The translations under genes and the position numbers were made by a program. From Cylindrotheca closterium (Eukaryota > Bacillariophyta > Bacillariophyceae > Bacillariales > Bacillariaceae), in contig CAKOGP040000635.1 in assembly GCA_933822405.4 (NCBI GenBank), forward strand, positions 12,296-44,391: a stretch of DNA of 32,096 nucleotides, given 5' to 3'. A model generated the notes under the pieces. That model was not told where the DNA came from and did not search any database. It saw only the letters and a program-made list of their open reading frames with translations. Shown here in pieces: positions 1 to 10,119 of the stretch (its first letter is position 1; each line of letters opens with the position of its first letter).

Positions 1-1840
1 GATTCCGCGATACGGCCAATAAGAACGGGATGCTATCGACGAAGAAGATATCGGCACACATAATGACCTGGCTATTAGCTCTAAGTATGGAGTCCGGTGG
101 CAAAATTCGCCTCCCGGATGGAACGGCACTGGGTCGTCTGCGAACAGTTTTCCCGCGGAGTGCATGGACGTCAGGCCCATATGCGCGGATCATGTTCTTC
201 GCATCTTCTTCTGTTATTGGCACGTCCGGTATCTGACGATACTTGAGCATGCGCAGGAAGTTCGCAAAGGATGGTCGCCCTACATCAGCATAGACCTCGC
301 GAGCCTTCGCAATTCGCAGTTGTTGACGTGCAGAAAAAGCTTTTAGATTCTCATCTACCGTGGCATTAAGTATTTCGTGTGTCGAGCGTTCGATGCTCGA
401 CAAACGCTTCACGCTCTCGGGGAAACGCTTAAAAGTCTCGCTTAAGTCGCCTTCTGGATCGAAATAGAATAGTCCGGTCCCGGAGGGGCGGAAATGCACC
501 TTTCTGCGCGTTCGACCAGTACCATTGCGTAGGCAATGCACCGTGAAGCTACGTGACTGACGAGAGTTCAATGTCACATGGTGCGCATCAAGGAGGTCCC
601 GGAACGAAATGATGTTTGCGAGGCAATCTGGATGAAATGCAACCCATTTGCGAAGGAAAGGCAAGTATCCTTCCAATGTTGCCGTGATCGTTCCTCCAGA
701 TGTATGAATAGTCGTCGGGTGTCGTGCTTGTCGCATTCCTCGTAGGTAGAGAGCATTGCAGAAAATCGTAACTGTGCTCGCCGTATCCAGTAGGATCCAC
801 GCCAAGTCGATCAACCACTCATATTTCGTACTCGTCAAACAAATTTCGTTCTCCGGACGACTATGATCTATTTCCAAATAGGCATTCAATTCATCGCTAT
901 TATTGTTATTGCTATTTTTCTTGTGCTTCCGAACATATTCTCCAAGCATCGTGTATGCGTCCGCAAGTGTTTCGGGATAGCGAACTAGTTTCGACGACGC
1001 GTCGTTTCGCAAATCCGTCACACAATCTCCGAATCGCTTCCTGTCGGCATTGGCCAAGAACAGACACACCAACAATGCTTGGTTGGTTGATGCCTTCGTG
1101 CCGTTCGCAGTCGTCCAGGTGTCCTCTTTCGTTGTCAGATCTCCTCCAAGACTGCTGAACGTAGCGTACCGTGCCTTGAAATCGTTGTAGTAGTCGTCTA
1201 GTGTGCCGTTGAGCTGCTTGTATTGCACTAGGTCTAGGAGCGCCTCCGCTCTTGCTTGGGGCTGGAAAGCCAATAGGTTGCCTCCTCCACATAGAACATT
1301 CGCATTTTCAAGTAGCGCGATGCAATCGTGGGTGCTTTCGGCCTTGTCGTAGAAAGGCAACTGCTGCAGGTGTGCGCGTAGCTTGGGAGAGCACTGGGCC
1401 ATGATGGTGCTCCAGATCTCCAGCTTGGCAGCGGGCCAAGTAGCTCCAATGTGTTTGACGTAGGCTGCTTTTTCAGATTCATAGAGTAGCAAAGCCTTCA
1501 CATCATTCTTGTTGGTTGTAGGCTCGATGGGAACTGGAGGTTCCCAAGAAGGGTCCATCTCCTTCACGTAGGTCTTGGCCCATAACTTGGCAGCACCCAC
1601 TGAAACCTCCCGGCCAATATAGTCCTTCAACGCCATGTAAAATCGTTCATATTGGGCGGCGGATCCTCGATTCCTTTCGTCTGGGAACTGGAGCACCGCA
1701 CCACCCATCTCTTCAATATCTCCCTTGAAAATCTCCTTTCTCTTCTTATTGTCGTTTCTGCCCGCATTGTTCGCGGCTCCACGCCTGGGCTGATCATTGC
1801 CTCCGCTCGTGCCAGCTGTGGAAGTCTGAGCGGCAGTCAT
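1..1840 (-). CDS. Ty1/copia gag-protease-integrase polyprotein, open to the window edge
   Basis: Reading the minus strand from the ATG at 1838-1840 gives 613 codons with no stop, leaving the window at base 1, so the 3' part of pol is missing. The N-terminal half (about residues 40-310) is gag-like, helical and Trp/Tyr containing. An Asn-run linker follows near 310. The retropepsin-like motif LLDTAST has its Asp at about residue 352. A pre-integrase segment with GRPSFANFLRML and YGPDVHALRGKTVR spans about 510-565. The integrase core begins with CADIFFVD, whose Asp is near residue 597. No CCHC zinc knuckle lies between gag and protease, and the pre-integrase part lacks the usual HHCC residues; related algal copia families show the same pre-integrase form. 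This is the least damaged pol frame in the window. Function: capsid, processing and integration proteins of an LTR retrotransposon. The family call is firm; activity is not established. Confidence 0.85.
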   Translation of the reverse strand, partial: MTAAQTSTAGTSGGNDQPRRGAANNAGRNDNKKRKEIFKGDIEEMGGAVLQFPDERNRGSAAQYERFYMALKDYIGREVSVGAAKLWAKTYVKEMDPSWEPPVPIEPTTNKNDVKALLLYESEKAAYVKHIGATWPAAKLEIWSTIMAQCSPKLRAHLQQLPFYDKAESTHDCIALLENANVLCGGGNLLAFQPQARAEALLDLVQYKQLNGTLDDYYNDFKARYATFSSLGGDLTTKEDTWTTANGTKASTNQALLVCLFLANADRKRFGDCVTDLRNDASSKLVRYPETLADAYTMLGEYVRKHKKNSNNNNSDELNAYLEIDHSRPENEICLTSTKYEWLIDLAWILLDTASTVTIFCNALYLRGMRQARHPTTIHTSGGTITATLEGYLPFLRKWVAFHPDCLANIISFRDLLDAHHVTLNSRQSRSFTVHCLRNGTGRTRRKVHFRPSGTGLFYFDPEGDLSETFKRFPESVKRLSSIERSTHEILNATVDENLKAFSARQQLRIAKAREVYADVGRPSFANFLRMLKYRQIPDVPITEEDAKNMIRAYGPDVHALRGKTVRRRPSAVPSGRRILPPDSILRANSQVIMCADIFFVDSIPFLLAVSRN

Positions 1841-2086
1841 ATTCCGACGGGTTTGTCTGATGAGAGAAATAAACGTCAAGACGAAATAAAAGTGTCACTA
1901 AAACGGATGGCTCCGGCGCGCTGTTCCTTCGCCTCGTCCGCCGCACTGTAATGCTCTTAGGCTTGCGCCCTGAAAGGTACTGGATCCAGCCAGGTCCCTA
2001 TGGATGGTTAGTCCGCGAGCAGTGCTGTTTACGATTGACTGTGCCCGTGGGCAGAGTAGGTAACCAACCGTTGGTTCGTCAACAAA
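1841..2086 (-). repeat. Leader and possible 5' LTR of the 1-1840 element
   Basis: Upstream of the gag ATG on the minus strand is a 246-bp stretch that could hold the 5' LTR and leader. The minus strand at 2086 begins TGTTGACGAACC, a TG start typical of copia LTRs. It is followed by an odd-length palindrome, AACCAACGGTTGGTT. I found no clear primer binding site, and the matching 3' LTR is outside the window, so the boundaries are guesses. Confidence 0.3.
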
Positions 2087-2588
2087 ACCTGTTTTCAATC
2101 CAGGTAATGTTGGAGGCCAATTTCTGGCTGTATAGCTCTCCTACTGAGAGGGCTATAATACACAGACAGGCCTATGCCTCTAGTCTAAAAAAGATAAAAG
2201 GACTTTTGTTTGAATGTTAATTCCAGTATCTATTTGTTGTTACCTGGATTGAATGAGCATTGCAGCTCATACAATCCAGTGGCTACTTCGATTTACCTAT
2301 TTACTAGTTTTTTCTTATGTGCGGGACCAAGCGACTCTGGTCTGGCAATCCCACCTGCGAAACCGCGAACGCGGTCTGCCCATGTCACCGTTGGTCTGGT
2401 CATTTTGGTCATATTCTCGCCGTCCGTACGTTGTCCGCCAGCTCCAAAAATACTACTTCCAACTGTATCCATTGACAAACTTAACGATGAACTCAAAACC
2501 CTAGCAGGAATGACTGCTGCACAAGGGCAAATTTGATTGATGCCTGATACGAGCCATTGATGTTGAAGGCAACAATAGAGATGCATGA
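2087..2588. other. No recognisable gene
   Basis: Open frames of 66-108 codons occur on both strands, but they overlap each other and show no family signature. I see no RNA gene. The stretch separates the minus-strand element on the left from the plus-strand gag debris on the right and may hold LTR or flanking DNA of either. Confidence 0.4.
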
Positions 2589-3047
2589 ATCGCCCTAAGC
2601 ACCCACTACAAAGGAGAAGGACTCCTAGCCCACAACATCGCCGAGGCCAAACACACCATCAAGAACCTATGCTACGTGGGAGAAAAGCCGACGATGAACT
2701 GGGCCATGTTTGAACGCATGCTGAAGAAAGCATACGCAGCATACAACAAACATGAGGGGAGAGCAGTACACTTGGAGGCGATGAAACTACATAACCTGCA
2801 AACCAAGGTTACTGCATTGTTTCTACAACTGAACAGGACGGCAATTGATACGGAAATTGGCAAACGCCCGATGGTGATGAATTTACGACGGCATTACAAA
2901 TCTCTCATTCAATTTTCAAAGCCATGGGAAAAGAAATCAAAAGATTCAACGCGCAACTACATCCTCCTACATCTCACTTCAACAGGCCTTTCATGCACAC
3001 ATGCTCCGCCCACAAACAAAACACCGATTGTTTGGTCAAGCTTGTGA
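2589..3047 (+). pseudogene. copia gag fragment
   Basis: The frame opens just after a stop at 2586-2588 and runs to 3047. The early part (2598-2880) reads like the middle of a copia gag, with a helical, charged segment including HYKGEG, AEAKHTIKNLCYVGEKP and FERMLKKAYAAYNKHEG. After about 2880 the protein loses the pattern, and a second frame (2924-3127) takes over without clear homology. There is no start codon with leader, zinc knuckle or protease attached. I read it as a 5'- and 3'-truncated gag piece. It differs in sequence from the gag at 3401 and probably belongs to another element. Confidence 0.5.
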
Positions 3048-3117
3048 TCATAGCCAAGCTTGGCACAGAACTTTTTCATGGATTGGCTGGGATGCCTTTA
3101 TTTGAAAAGATACACCT

Positions 3118-3339
3118 GTGGTCCTAAAAGAAAAGTTTGAACCATATTTATACAAACTCCACAACAACAAAAAAGCTCTCATTCCTATTAAGCGACTTAT
3201 TGTTGCGTACAGTCGTGCCCCCAATCTGAAGAATCTCCTATTTCCTCGTCATGTTGAAGCAAAATGCCCAACTGCTCGGCAAGTCTCAACTATTCAAGCT
3301 GAACTTTTACATTCTTTCACAAATGCAGAGCCCAACTGA
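3118..3339 (+). pseudogene. Short ORF with a non-LTR RT-tail-like motif
   Basis: A 73-codon frame contains the segment LIVAYSRAPNLKNLLFPRHVEA. The pattern of a hydrophobic strand, AYxRxPNLKxLL and a basic residue resembles the segment after the RT domain in some non-LTR or Penelope-type retroelement proteins. Nothing else of such an element is visible nearby. The start is a GTG, so real initiation is doubtful. It may be a relic or a chance match. Confidence 0.22.
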
Positions 3340-3400
3340 CGATCATATAAGAATTTGTGACACAATTATTGTCAAAAAACATGCGACCATTGAATAATTC

Positions 3401-4910
3401 ATGAAGAAGAGTGCTGATGCTGAGTATGACTTCTTGGATTTCTGGGAAGCGAATCAAAAGTTCTTTGCTATGAACCAAGGAACAACGGAAAACTTGATGC
3501 ATTTCAAGGAACGATTCTTGAGACAGGCTGAAGTCCTGCAAGATCTATATGGCGTGGCCTGGTTCCGAGATTTTGCAGTCAAGACGAAAGCGTATGCTGC
3601 TATTGCTAGCACCGATACTGCTGCTCAAAACAAGATCAAGGATGATATCTTTGAAGCCGTTCTTGCAACAGGATTCCTGTGTAACTGTGATTGAACGAGA
3701 ACAGCTCCTCTGATGCTGGATCTTCAGACAAACTATTGCAGAGAAGTGGATTATTATCCAAAGACGGTCAGCAAAGCACAAGATATGTTGAAGATTCACA
3801 TGGATGTGATTAGGTAAAGGTAAAGGAAAAGGAAAGGGGAAACCGAAGGATGGAAAGAAGGCAGCATGTTATGTGTGTGGCAACAAAGATCATATGTCTC
3901 CAAAATGCCCAGACAGACTGCTACCAAAGATCCAATGGAAGAATCAGGATCAATATGTAGACTATGGGAAGAAGCTCAATCTTAATCAGATTGGAGCAAC
4001 TGTCCCAGCTACTGTTCCAGCTATAGTTCCTGGAGCTTCAGCATCCACAAGTGGAGCATCAAGTGTTGCGGGAAGTGTTAACACACCTTTGCGACTTGCT
4101 GGTACTACAGGTAATCAAATGATGCAGGTTCCTTCTGGAATGCAGCTCATGCAGATTCCAACTCAAGGTGGCGGCACTGTTACTGTCCCTTATTCTATGA
4201 ATTCTAACGGTGAGATTGCCTTCAGTGAAATGCAACTCAGCCAACAAGGATTCAGAGGTACTCAAGTGCGCCAAGGATTTGATGCAACTCAAGCTCGAAC
4301 TCCGCAAGCTGTGAAATCTGGATATTCTGAAAGGTCAAATGTCTTTCACGATGCTATCAAGGGAAAGGATAAGTATGGCAATGATGTCTATCTTATTCCA
4401 TGTCCTGCTGGAACGACTAACATCAAACTTCAATCCAACTGGCACTACGCTAGTTAAAGTGAAGACTTGCCTGATCTTGCTACTGAAGCAGATCAAGGTA
4501 TGCAGTTTACTCAAAGCCGCAGAATTGGTTTGCTTGATCATGTCATCATGGACAGTGGTTGCACCAACACCACCATTTGTAATGGTGAGCTCATGCATGG
4601 ACTCCGTCATGCTGAGAAGGAACTCGATATACACACTAACGTGAGCAGCAGAGTTCTCAATGAAGCAGGGTTTCTAGGAAGATTTCCGCCTCCAGTCTAT
4701 TATGATGAAGACGGAATTGCCAATGTACTTGCTATGTGCAAGATGATTGCTGTGGGATGCCGCATTACCATGGATACTGATTTTGACAATGCTTTTATTG
4801 TGCATTGCGATGGAAACCGAAAGATGCAATTTGTGAATCGTAAGGGTGTATATGTGTTGGAGCAACTTGGAGCGAATGTCAAACCAGGGATATCCGGCAG
4901 TTTTCTGTGA
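3401..4910 (+). pseudogene. copia gag and protease, broken
   Basis: A gag segment at 3401-3694 (pattern FWEANQKFF...NLMHFKERFLRQAEVL) ends at a TGA. The continuation is found in another frame from about 3710 (DLQTNYCREVDYYPKT). After a second frame change near 3811 comes a Lys/Gly-rich stretch and a CCHC zinc knuckle at 3867-3908 (C-YV-C-GNKD-H-MSPK-C), which would bind the element RNA. The same frame continues through TVPA repeats, a TAA at 4455-4457, and a retropepsin-like protease with VIMDSGCTNTTIC, whose catalytic Asp codon is at 4551-4553. The frame stops at 4910 and no integrase follows. At least one nonsense codon and two frameshifts make it a pseudogene. It might be the 5' part of the family whose pol lies inverted at 6048-9390, but no shared sequence proves that. 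Confidence 0.75.
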
Positions 4911-5156
4911 AGCCAGCTTTCTCTTTTTTTTTGGAGAGTTGATGTGGTCATTTTCACCCTCTTCTGCACGAAACTCCAAAAATCGACTTTCACTATTGCC
5001 TGTCAGAAAGAAACTTCTATGACAAGGAATTTTATAAATGTTCACAATGCCGTTAAGTGTTCAACTTCATTCGCCAGATTAAATTTTAAAGTTTGTTTTA
5101 TTTTCACAGCAATTGCGGAACATCTGTAATGACCCCAAAAAAACCTGTAAATTTTT
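4911..5156. other. AT-rich non-coding stretch
   Basis: AT-rich sequence between the broken protease and the tandem repeat. A degenerate piece of the repeat motif (GGAACATCTGT) already appears at 5116-5128. No gene is seen. Confidence 0.5.
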
Positions 5157-5280
5157 CACAGAAGTTTCGGAACATCTGTGAAAAATTCACAGAGATTTCG
5201 GAACATCTGTGAAAAATTCACAGAGATTTCGGAACATCTGTGAAAAATTCACAGAGATTACGGAGCATCTGTGCAAAATT
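5157..5280. repeat. 31-bp tandem repeat, four units
   Basis: Four contiguous 31-bp units lie at 5157-5187, 5188-5218, 5219-5249 and 5250-5280. Units 2 and 3 are identical; units 1 and 4 differ by a few bases. Each unit contains CACAGA and TCTGTG 12 bases apart, a perfect 6-bp inverted repeat that could fold as a hairpin. Degenerate partial units continue to about 5330, and another occurs at 5420-5492, where the LTR-like sequence begins. There are no spacers between units. Confidence 0.9.
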
Positions 5281-5492
5281 CACAAATTTTTTGACTCAGA
5301 CGATAGAAAATTCACAGAATTTTTACTCAGACGACCGTGGAAAAAAGTCTACAAATAGTTTTACATAGCGCAGCCATACATGTTATACTCCTAGCTGAAC
5401 CCACCATTTGCCACAATTTTGACATTCTGGAACATCTGTGAAGACCCTAAAAAAACCTGTGAAAAATTCACAGAGATTTTGGAACATCTGTT

Positions 5493-5939
5493 TGTTAGAA
5501 TAAAGCAAAATGTGCTCTATCGTGAGTGCCTTTAGCGCTCAGAACAAACTCTCTGCAATCTAAATTTGTAATCGACTGTACAACACTTTCACAACAATAG
5601 TTCTCCTGTGTCTAGGAATACTTTGAGTGAAATTGTTCCTATTTGATTAATGTTTGGCTTGAATTGATGATTCAATCACAAAAGTAAGTTCAACAATTGT
5701 CCCTTGGAAATCCCTTGTTTACAGAACTTGCAGTACTTTGGGACACCTTGCATTATTCCCTACTGCATTGTACACAACATCGATAGCTCACTTGTATAGG
5801 GTCATTCCCTTTTTGTGTGGATGTAGATTGTCCGACAGACTCGCGTCCAGCATACTTGCGTCGATCAAAGTCCGATTGTACTTGTCAAAAACTTCGTACT
5901 TGAATAGCTTCTTTTTTCATATTTCGTCATATCCCAACA
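5493..5939 (-). repeat. 3' LTR of element A
   Basis: On the minus strand this 447-bp block begins TGTTGGGATA and ends TATTCTAACA, an imperfect 10-bp terminal inverted repeat (TGTTRGRATA) with canonical TG...CA ends. It lies 108 bp after the stop of the RNase H frame of element A. A purine-rich tract (TGGCAGGAGTG on the minus strand, 5940-5950) directly precedes it, as expected for a polypurine tract. No second copy is present in the window, so the call rests on the ends and the position. Confidence 0.6.
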
Positions 5940-6047
5940 CACTCCTGCCATTGTGACAATCACCATTGGCAGCAATGGGACATGCTCTCATTCACTGTTT
6001 ATTTTTGTTTTGTATTTTCATTTTGAACATATGCATACTTGTCTGAC

Positions 6048-9000
6048 CTAGTCTTGTGGACCAAGAATCAGATCCCTGAACTTGCGAAACTTCTCACCTT
6101 GCAATGGCTTAGTCATGATATCCGCAATCATATCGTCAGTTGGACAGTATTCGATCTTAATATTTCCTTTCTCAACTTGATCTGTGATAAAGAAATAACG
6201 AATATTGATAGCTCGGCTTCTCTTCCAGTAGAATCGCGCTTTTGTTATCCTGATACAAGATATTTTTCTCGATCGGATACCCTTGCCACTCCATGAACAA
6301 CTTCATCCATAGTATCATCGTGACAACATCGTCAACAGCAATCAGTTCCGCTTCCGTACTGCTTCTGCTGTTTAGCTTTTGCTTCTTCAACATCACTTGA
6401 GCTGCACCTCCTCCAAAGGACAGAGTGCCGCCAGTATGGCTCTTGAAATCTGGATGCACCGCAAATGATGCGTCGATCATCCATTTCATGACTCGTAGTG
6501 ATTCTGCGGAAAGTGTCAGGTGATACAACAATGTACAAAACAAATATCGCATCATGCGAACACACTTCTTCCAATCAGACTCTGTAGGTTCTCGAACTCT
6601 CGAGGCAAGAATAGTAATCGTTGGATGGATATCCAAACGAGCTCTCTTAGAGACATAAAGTCCCCTTGCAACAGTAGTATGAAAGATCTGACGGTACTCA
6701 GCACTGAGTAACTTCCCTTTACCAGCTTCCAGTAAATCGTTACCAGCTGGTGTTTCCTGCTTTGAATCCTTGTTGAACTTGATAGGAAAATCTTCCTACA
6801 TGTTCTTGACATAGTCGTCCATGCGGATCTTGAGTTTTCCTTTCACCGAGAAATCCAAAGTCATTCCAAGATATCTGTGTATCTTTCCTCTGACGATTTT
6901 ACATGCCTGGATTGAACCATATCTCATGTTCAACCACTCAGCAAATTCGTCATTTACTTTCGGATCCATGTGACTTGACATAAGGTCGTCAACATGAAGT
7001 CTGATAGTTTGCTGTTTTTCATTAACAACTTTGTTAGCAACACACGGGTCATGCGGATTGAAAACAAATCCCTTTGCCTCCAAATCATTTTGAAACTGAT
7101 TATAGAATAGGAGGCTCGATTGTAACATCCCATATATAGCACGTAGTACCCGCACATAGATTACTCGCTTTCCATTCTCTAAAACAACGTATTCGCGATA
7201 CTCTGGGGCCATGTCAATCAATATCTGGACCATCATGCCAGTGATCTTCATGTAGACACGATCTTCTCCTTCCTTAGCATCAGGCATATAAGTTTGAATG
7301 AAAGCGTTAGGCATGGCCAGCGTCATTATATCTCTACCTTTGTGTGCATCAATAACACAAGTAGTGGTGATTGCTTCTTGCAAAGCAGTTGGACTTGCAG
7401 TGTCCTCTCGCAATAACCATTCTTGGTATACTATGCAACCTTTAATTGTCTTCTCAAATTGCTTCTCTGCAAGTAACATCATCGCTGATTGGGCCTTCTT
7501 TGCTCAGACGCGGTCATGTCTTTCACAAATTTGGGAGTGAAAAAATCTCTCATGAGCATTTGTCTCAATTCCTTATCCACAGCATCCTTTCCATCATCAC
7601 CAAGCTTCTTCCGTCCTTGATTGGTGTAATACTGTTGGATGAAGTTCAGACCTTTGTCAGTATCAAACTTGGCCTTGATCTGCATCATGCAACAAGTGAT
7701 CAGAAAAGCATTGTGCTCTTCATAATCGACTTTCATCTCATTCCCAATCTGTTGGAAACATAGATTGTGCTGTGCTTCAAGGAAAGCTTTACTGTCTTTA
7801 GTACTGCAACTTCCTTCTTTGGTACAAATACCAGATTTTAACTTGTTCTTCAACAGTTTCAATTCTCTCTGGCAATTCTCTCTCTCAATGCTTGTGTCTT
7901 GTCGCAACTTGATTCTTGTTCTTATTGGCAGAACTGCCACTCCTGCTCAAAGGTCATTCTCTTGGTTTCTTTGGAACTTGAGAAAGGTTCAGCCCTGACA
8001 TTGCAGCTTGCGCATACGTTTGCCCAGATCGAGTAACTTTTGCTACTTGAGGCGTTTCAGGCTCAAATACAATCTCTTCTTCTGGCGGTTCTTATAGGTC
8101 CTCCAGATCAGTAACAATGCCCCCAATATCATCGGTTCCTCTATCAACATTTTCTTGATGGTGATCCAAATTGGCCACAATAGGTTCTTCCTCTTCATTG
8201 CCTTAATCACCTGAATTGTTGTCTGATTCATAGTCATCATCTCCTTAGAATCTGACAGTGAGTTCTGGCATATCATCAACATCATTGTCTGCATCTGCCA
8301 AGAGCTCTTCTCTTTCGGAGTCATCGGTATCATCAAATTGTCCATGTAGGTTGAAATCACGTTCATCTTCATCTTCAGGTTCATAGTCCTGATCAAAGGA
8401 GTCTTCTAAGTAACCTTGCTCCGTGTCATCCACTCCTGCGATTTGATCGCAATCTTGAAATGTCTCCAAATCTCTCTTCTTATCAAAGAACTTCATGGAA
8501 GTAACACCTTCGGCAGCAGCCCAAGCTTCAACACGCTGGATTAGTTGGTCAGTAACGGGTAGTACAACAACCTTGGGTCGGGAAATCATCTTCTTAGTAT
8601 TGAGGTTGAGCACTCGGTGCCCAGTACATTGTCCCTTTGAAGGTTCAAGGTAAATTGCTTTGATACTTCAGGGTTCCATCGAATTGTTGGAATCCGTCCC
8701 AATTGCATGAATATATTGTCCAAGTTCAGCAACCATGTCACTCTTGTAGTTGATATTGACATTATCAATGAGTTGCTGCGGACTGAAATGTGATGAGATA
8801 CTGTCTTTCTGGGGAAAGACATTCAATAGCTCGGCGGCTCGACGTCCAAGACATTCAGTGATCACTTTTGGGACCACTTTGTAGGGTAATCGTGCAAGAG
8901 CTACTCTGACTCTTTCTTTCAGCGTCCTATTGTTTCGCTCAGCGGTAGGCTCGTGGTCTCCAGCTGCAGTCGGGTCAATAGTAACACCCATATCGTCTAG

Positions 9001-9390
9001 CATATCATCCGTGAGAGGAATGAACGCCCGATCACACTTGATGATCTTGACTTGAAAGCCTGCCTTGTTGTAGCGGCGGAATATCTTATCCAATGCTTCA
9101 AATACAGGGTCAGTCTTCAGGTTCTGCACGGGAATACATGAGCGATAACGCACAGTGGTATCAATGCAGGTGAGAAACGTAGCATTCTCGATCTCCATGT
9201 GATCAATACAGACGGTAATAGATCGATTGTGCTGATATAATTCCTCTGGTGGACTGAAGAATTCGTCGTACGTCTTCTTCGGAGTTGGTCTTGTTGACTT
9301 GCCTTTCAATGTAGAGGCGTCAGGTCCAAAGATTGCTTCGGCATGATTGATCGCTTCTTCGGTGATAAGACAGTTCTTGATGAGACCAGA
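6048..9390 (-). pseudogene. Element A pol: integrase, linker, RT and RNase H, broken
   Basis: Read from high to low coordinates. A pre-integrase end (CLITEEAINHAEAIFGP) begins abruptly at 9390. The integrase core follows, with CIDHMEIE, IKCDRAF and EPTAERNNR giving the D-D-E triad. An acidic linker comes next, then RT with LHVDDLMSSH near 6990, and RNase H with MIDASFAVH, STEAEL, QDNKS and a terminal CPTDDMIADIMTKPLQG. Damage includes TGA at 8668, TAA at 8245 and further stops in the linker. A 1-nt deletion near 7497 is seen by comparison with the plus copy at 24960. There is also TAG at 6796 and a frameshift near 6230. The first RT catalytic Asp is Ala (TLAMPNAF, against TMDVPNTF in the plus copy). 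The frame ends at the TAG at 6048-6050. The gag part is absent on this strand. Ty1/copia order IN-RT-RH is clear. Confidence 0.87.
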
Positions 9391-9393
9391 TCG

Positions 9394-9739
9394 GATTAGG
9401 ACTATGAACCTGAAGATGAAGATGAACGTGATTTCAACCTACATGGACAATTCGATGATACCGACAACTCCGAAAGAGAAGAGCTCTTGGCAGATGCAGA
9501 CAATGATGTTGATGATATGCCAGAACTCACTGTCAGATTCCAAGGAGATGATGACTATGAATCAGACAACAATTCAGGTGATTAAGGCAATGAAGAGGAA
9601 GAACCTATTGTGGCCAATTTGGATCACCATCAAGGAAATGTCAATAGAGGAACCGATGATATTGGGAGCCTCGTTACTGATCTGGAGGATCTACAAGAAG
9701 AGATTGTATTTGAGCCTGAAACGCCTCAAGTAGCAAAAG
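9394..9739 (+). pseudogene. Element A linker fragment, inverted copy
   Basis: This plus-strand segment matches the minus-strand acidic linker at 8043-8393 almost base for base (about 13 substitutions and one small indel by hand count). It encodes the Glu/Asp-rich region between integrase and RT. It begins abruptly beside the truncated pre-integrase end of the minus copy, forming a head-to-head junction at 9390-9394. It ends at GTAGCAAAAG (9730-9739), exactly where the large insertion starts. The continuation of the same reading direction is found at 24463. Confidence 0.88.
9736..9739. repeat. Left 4-bp target duplication (AAAG) of the nested insertion
   Basis: AAAG here and AAAG at 24463-24466 flank the 14.7-kb block. 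Minus-strand element A has a single AAAG at the equivalent point of its uninterrupted linker (GTAGCAAAAGTTACTCGATC), so the word is duplicated only in the interrupted copy. Confidence 0.7.
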
Positions 9740-10108
9740 CATTATTTTGGGAAGTCCGTGGTCTTTCCTCCGTACGTGTAGTTTTGTAGTCTGAAAAGAT
9801 CTGATAGTCACAAGTATTCCTTGTCTATATTTCATCCAGTAATGAATTGAATACGTGTGTAAGGTGAAGATGGTAACAGTCACTATCGTATTACGTTGTT
9901 GTTGTGAATCGTTGTCGGATTCTTTTTAATTGTGATGTGGATAATTGCATGTTTATCCAAACGGATCGTGAACGTGTTCGCGTGTCGAACCCGTTCCTCG
10001 CCAATATATACATTACTTATTGGCCGTGCATGATAGAGAACAAGCTGGACATCTGCTTGTGTCTCTGACTCATCATGTGACATCTACGACATGCCTGACA
10101 TCAAAACA
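9740..10108 (-). repeat. Probable 3' LTR of element B
   Basis: On the minus strand the block starts TGTTTTGATGTC right after a purine tract (CTTGAGAGGAG, 10109-10119) and contains a TATA-like GTATATATTGG around 10000. It ends at the AAAG target word. Its last 109 bp (9740-9848) are shared with 12916-13050 and 24323-24462. The ends are not a clean TG...CA pair, so the exact limits are uncertain. Confidence 0.45.
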
Positions 10109-10119
10109 CTCCTCTCAAG

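Noticed and set aside
2210..2586. Overlapping ORFs of about 100 codons on both strands
   Set aside because: Neither protein has a recognisable domain, and the two strands are open together, as expected by chance in this composition.
5157..5280. 31-bp direct repeats as a CRISPR array
   Set aside because: The units are contiguous with no spacers, the neighbouring genes are eukaryotic retrotransposons, and no cas gene is present.
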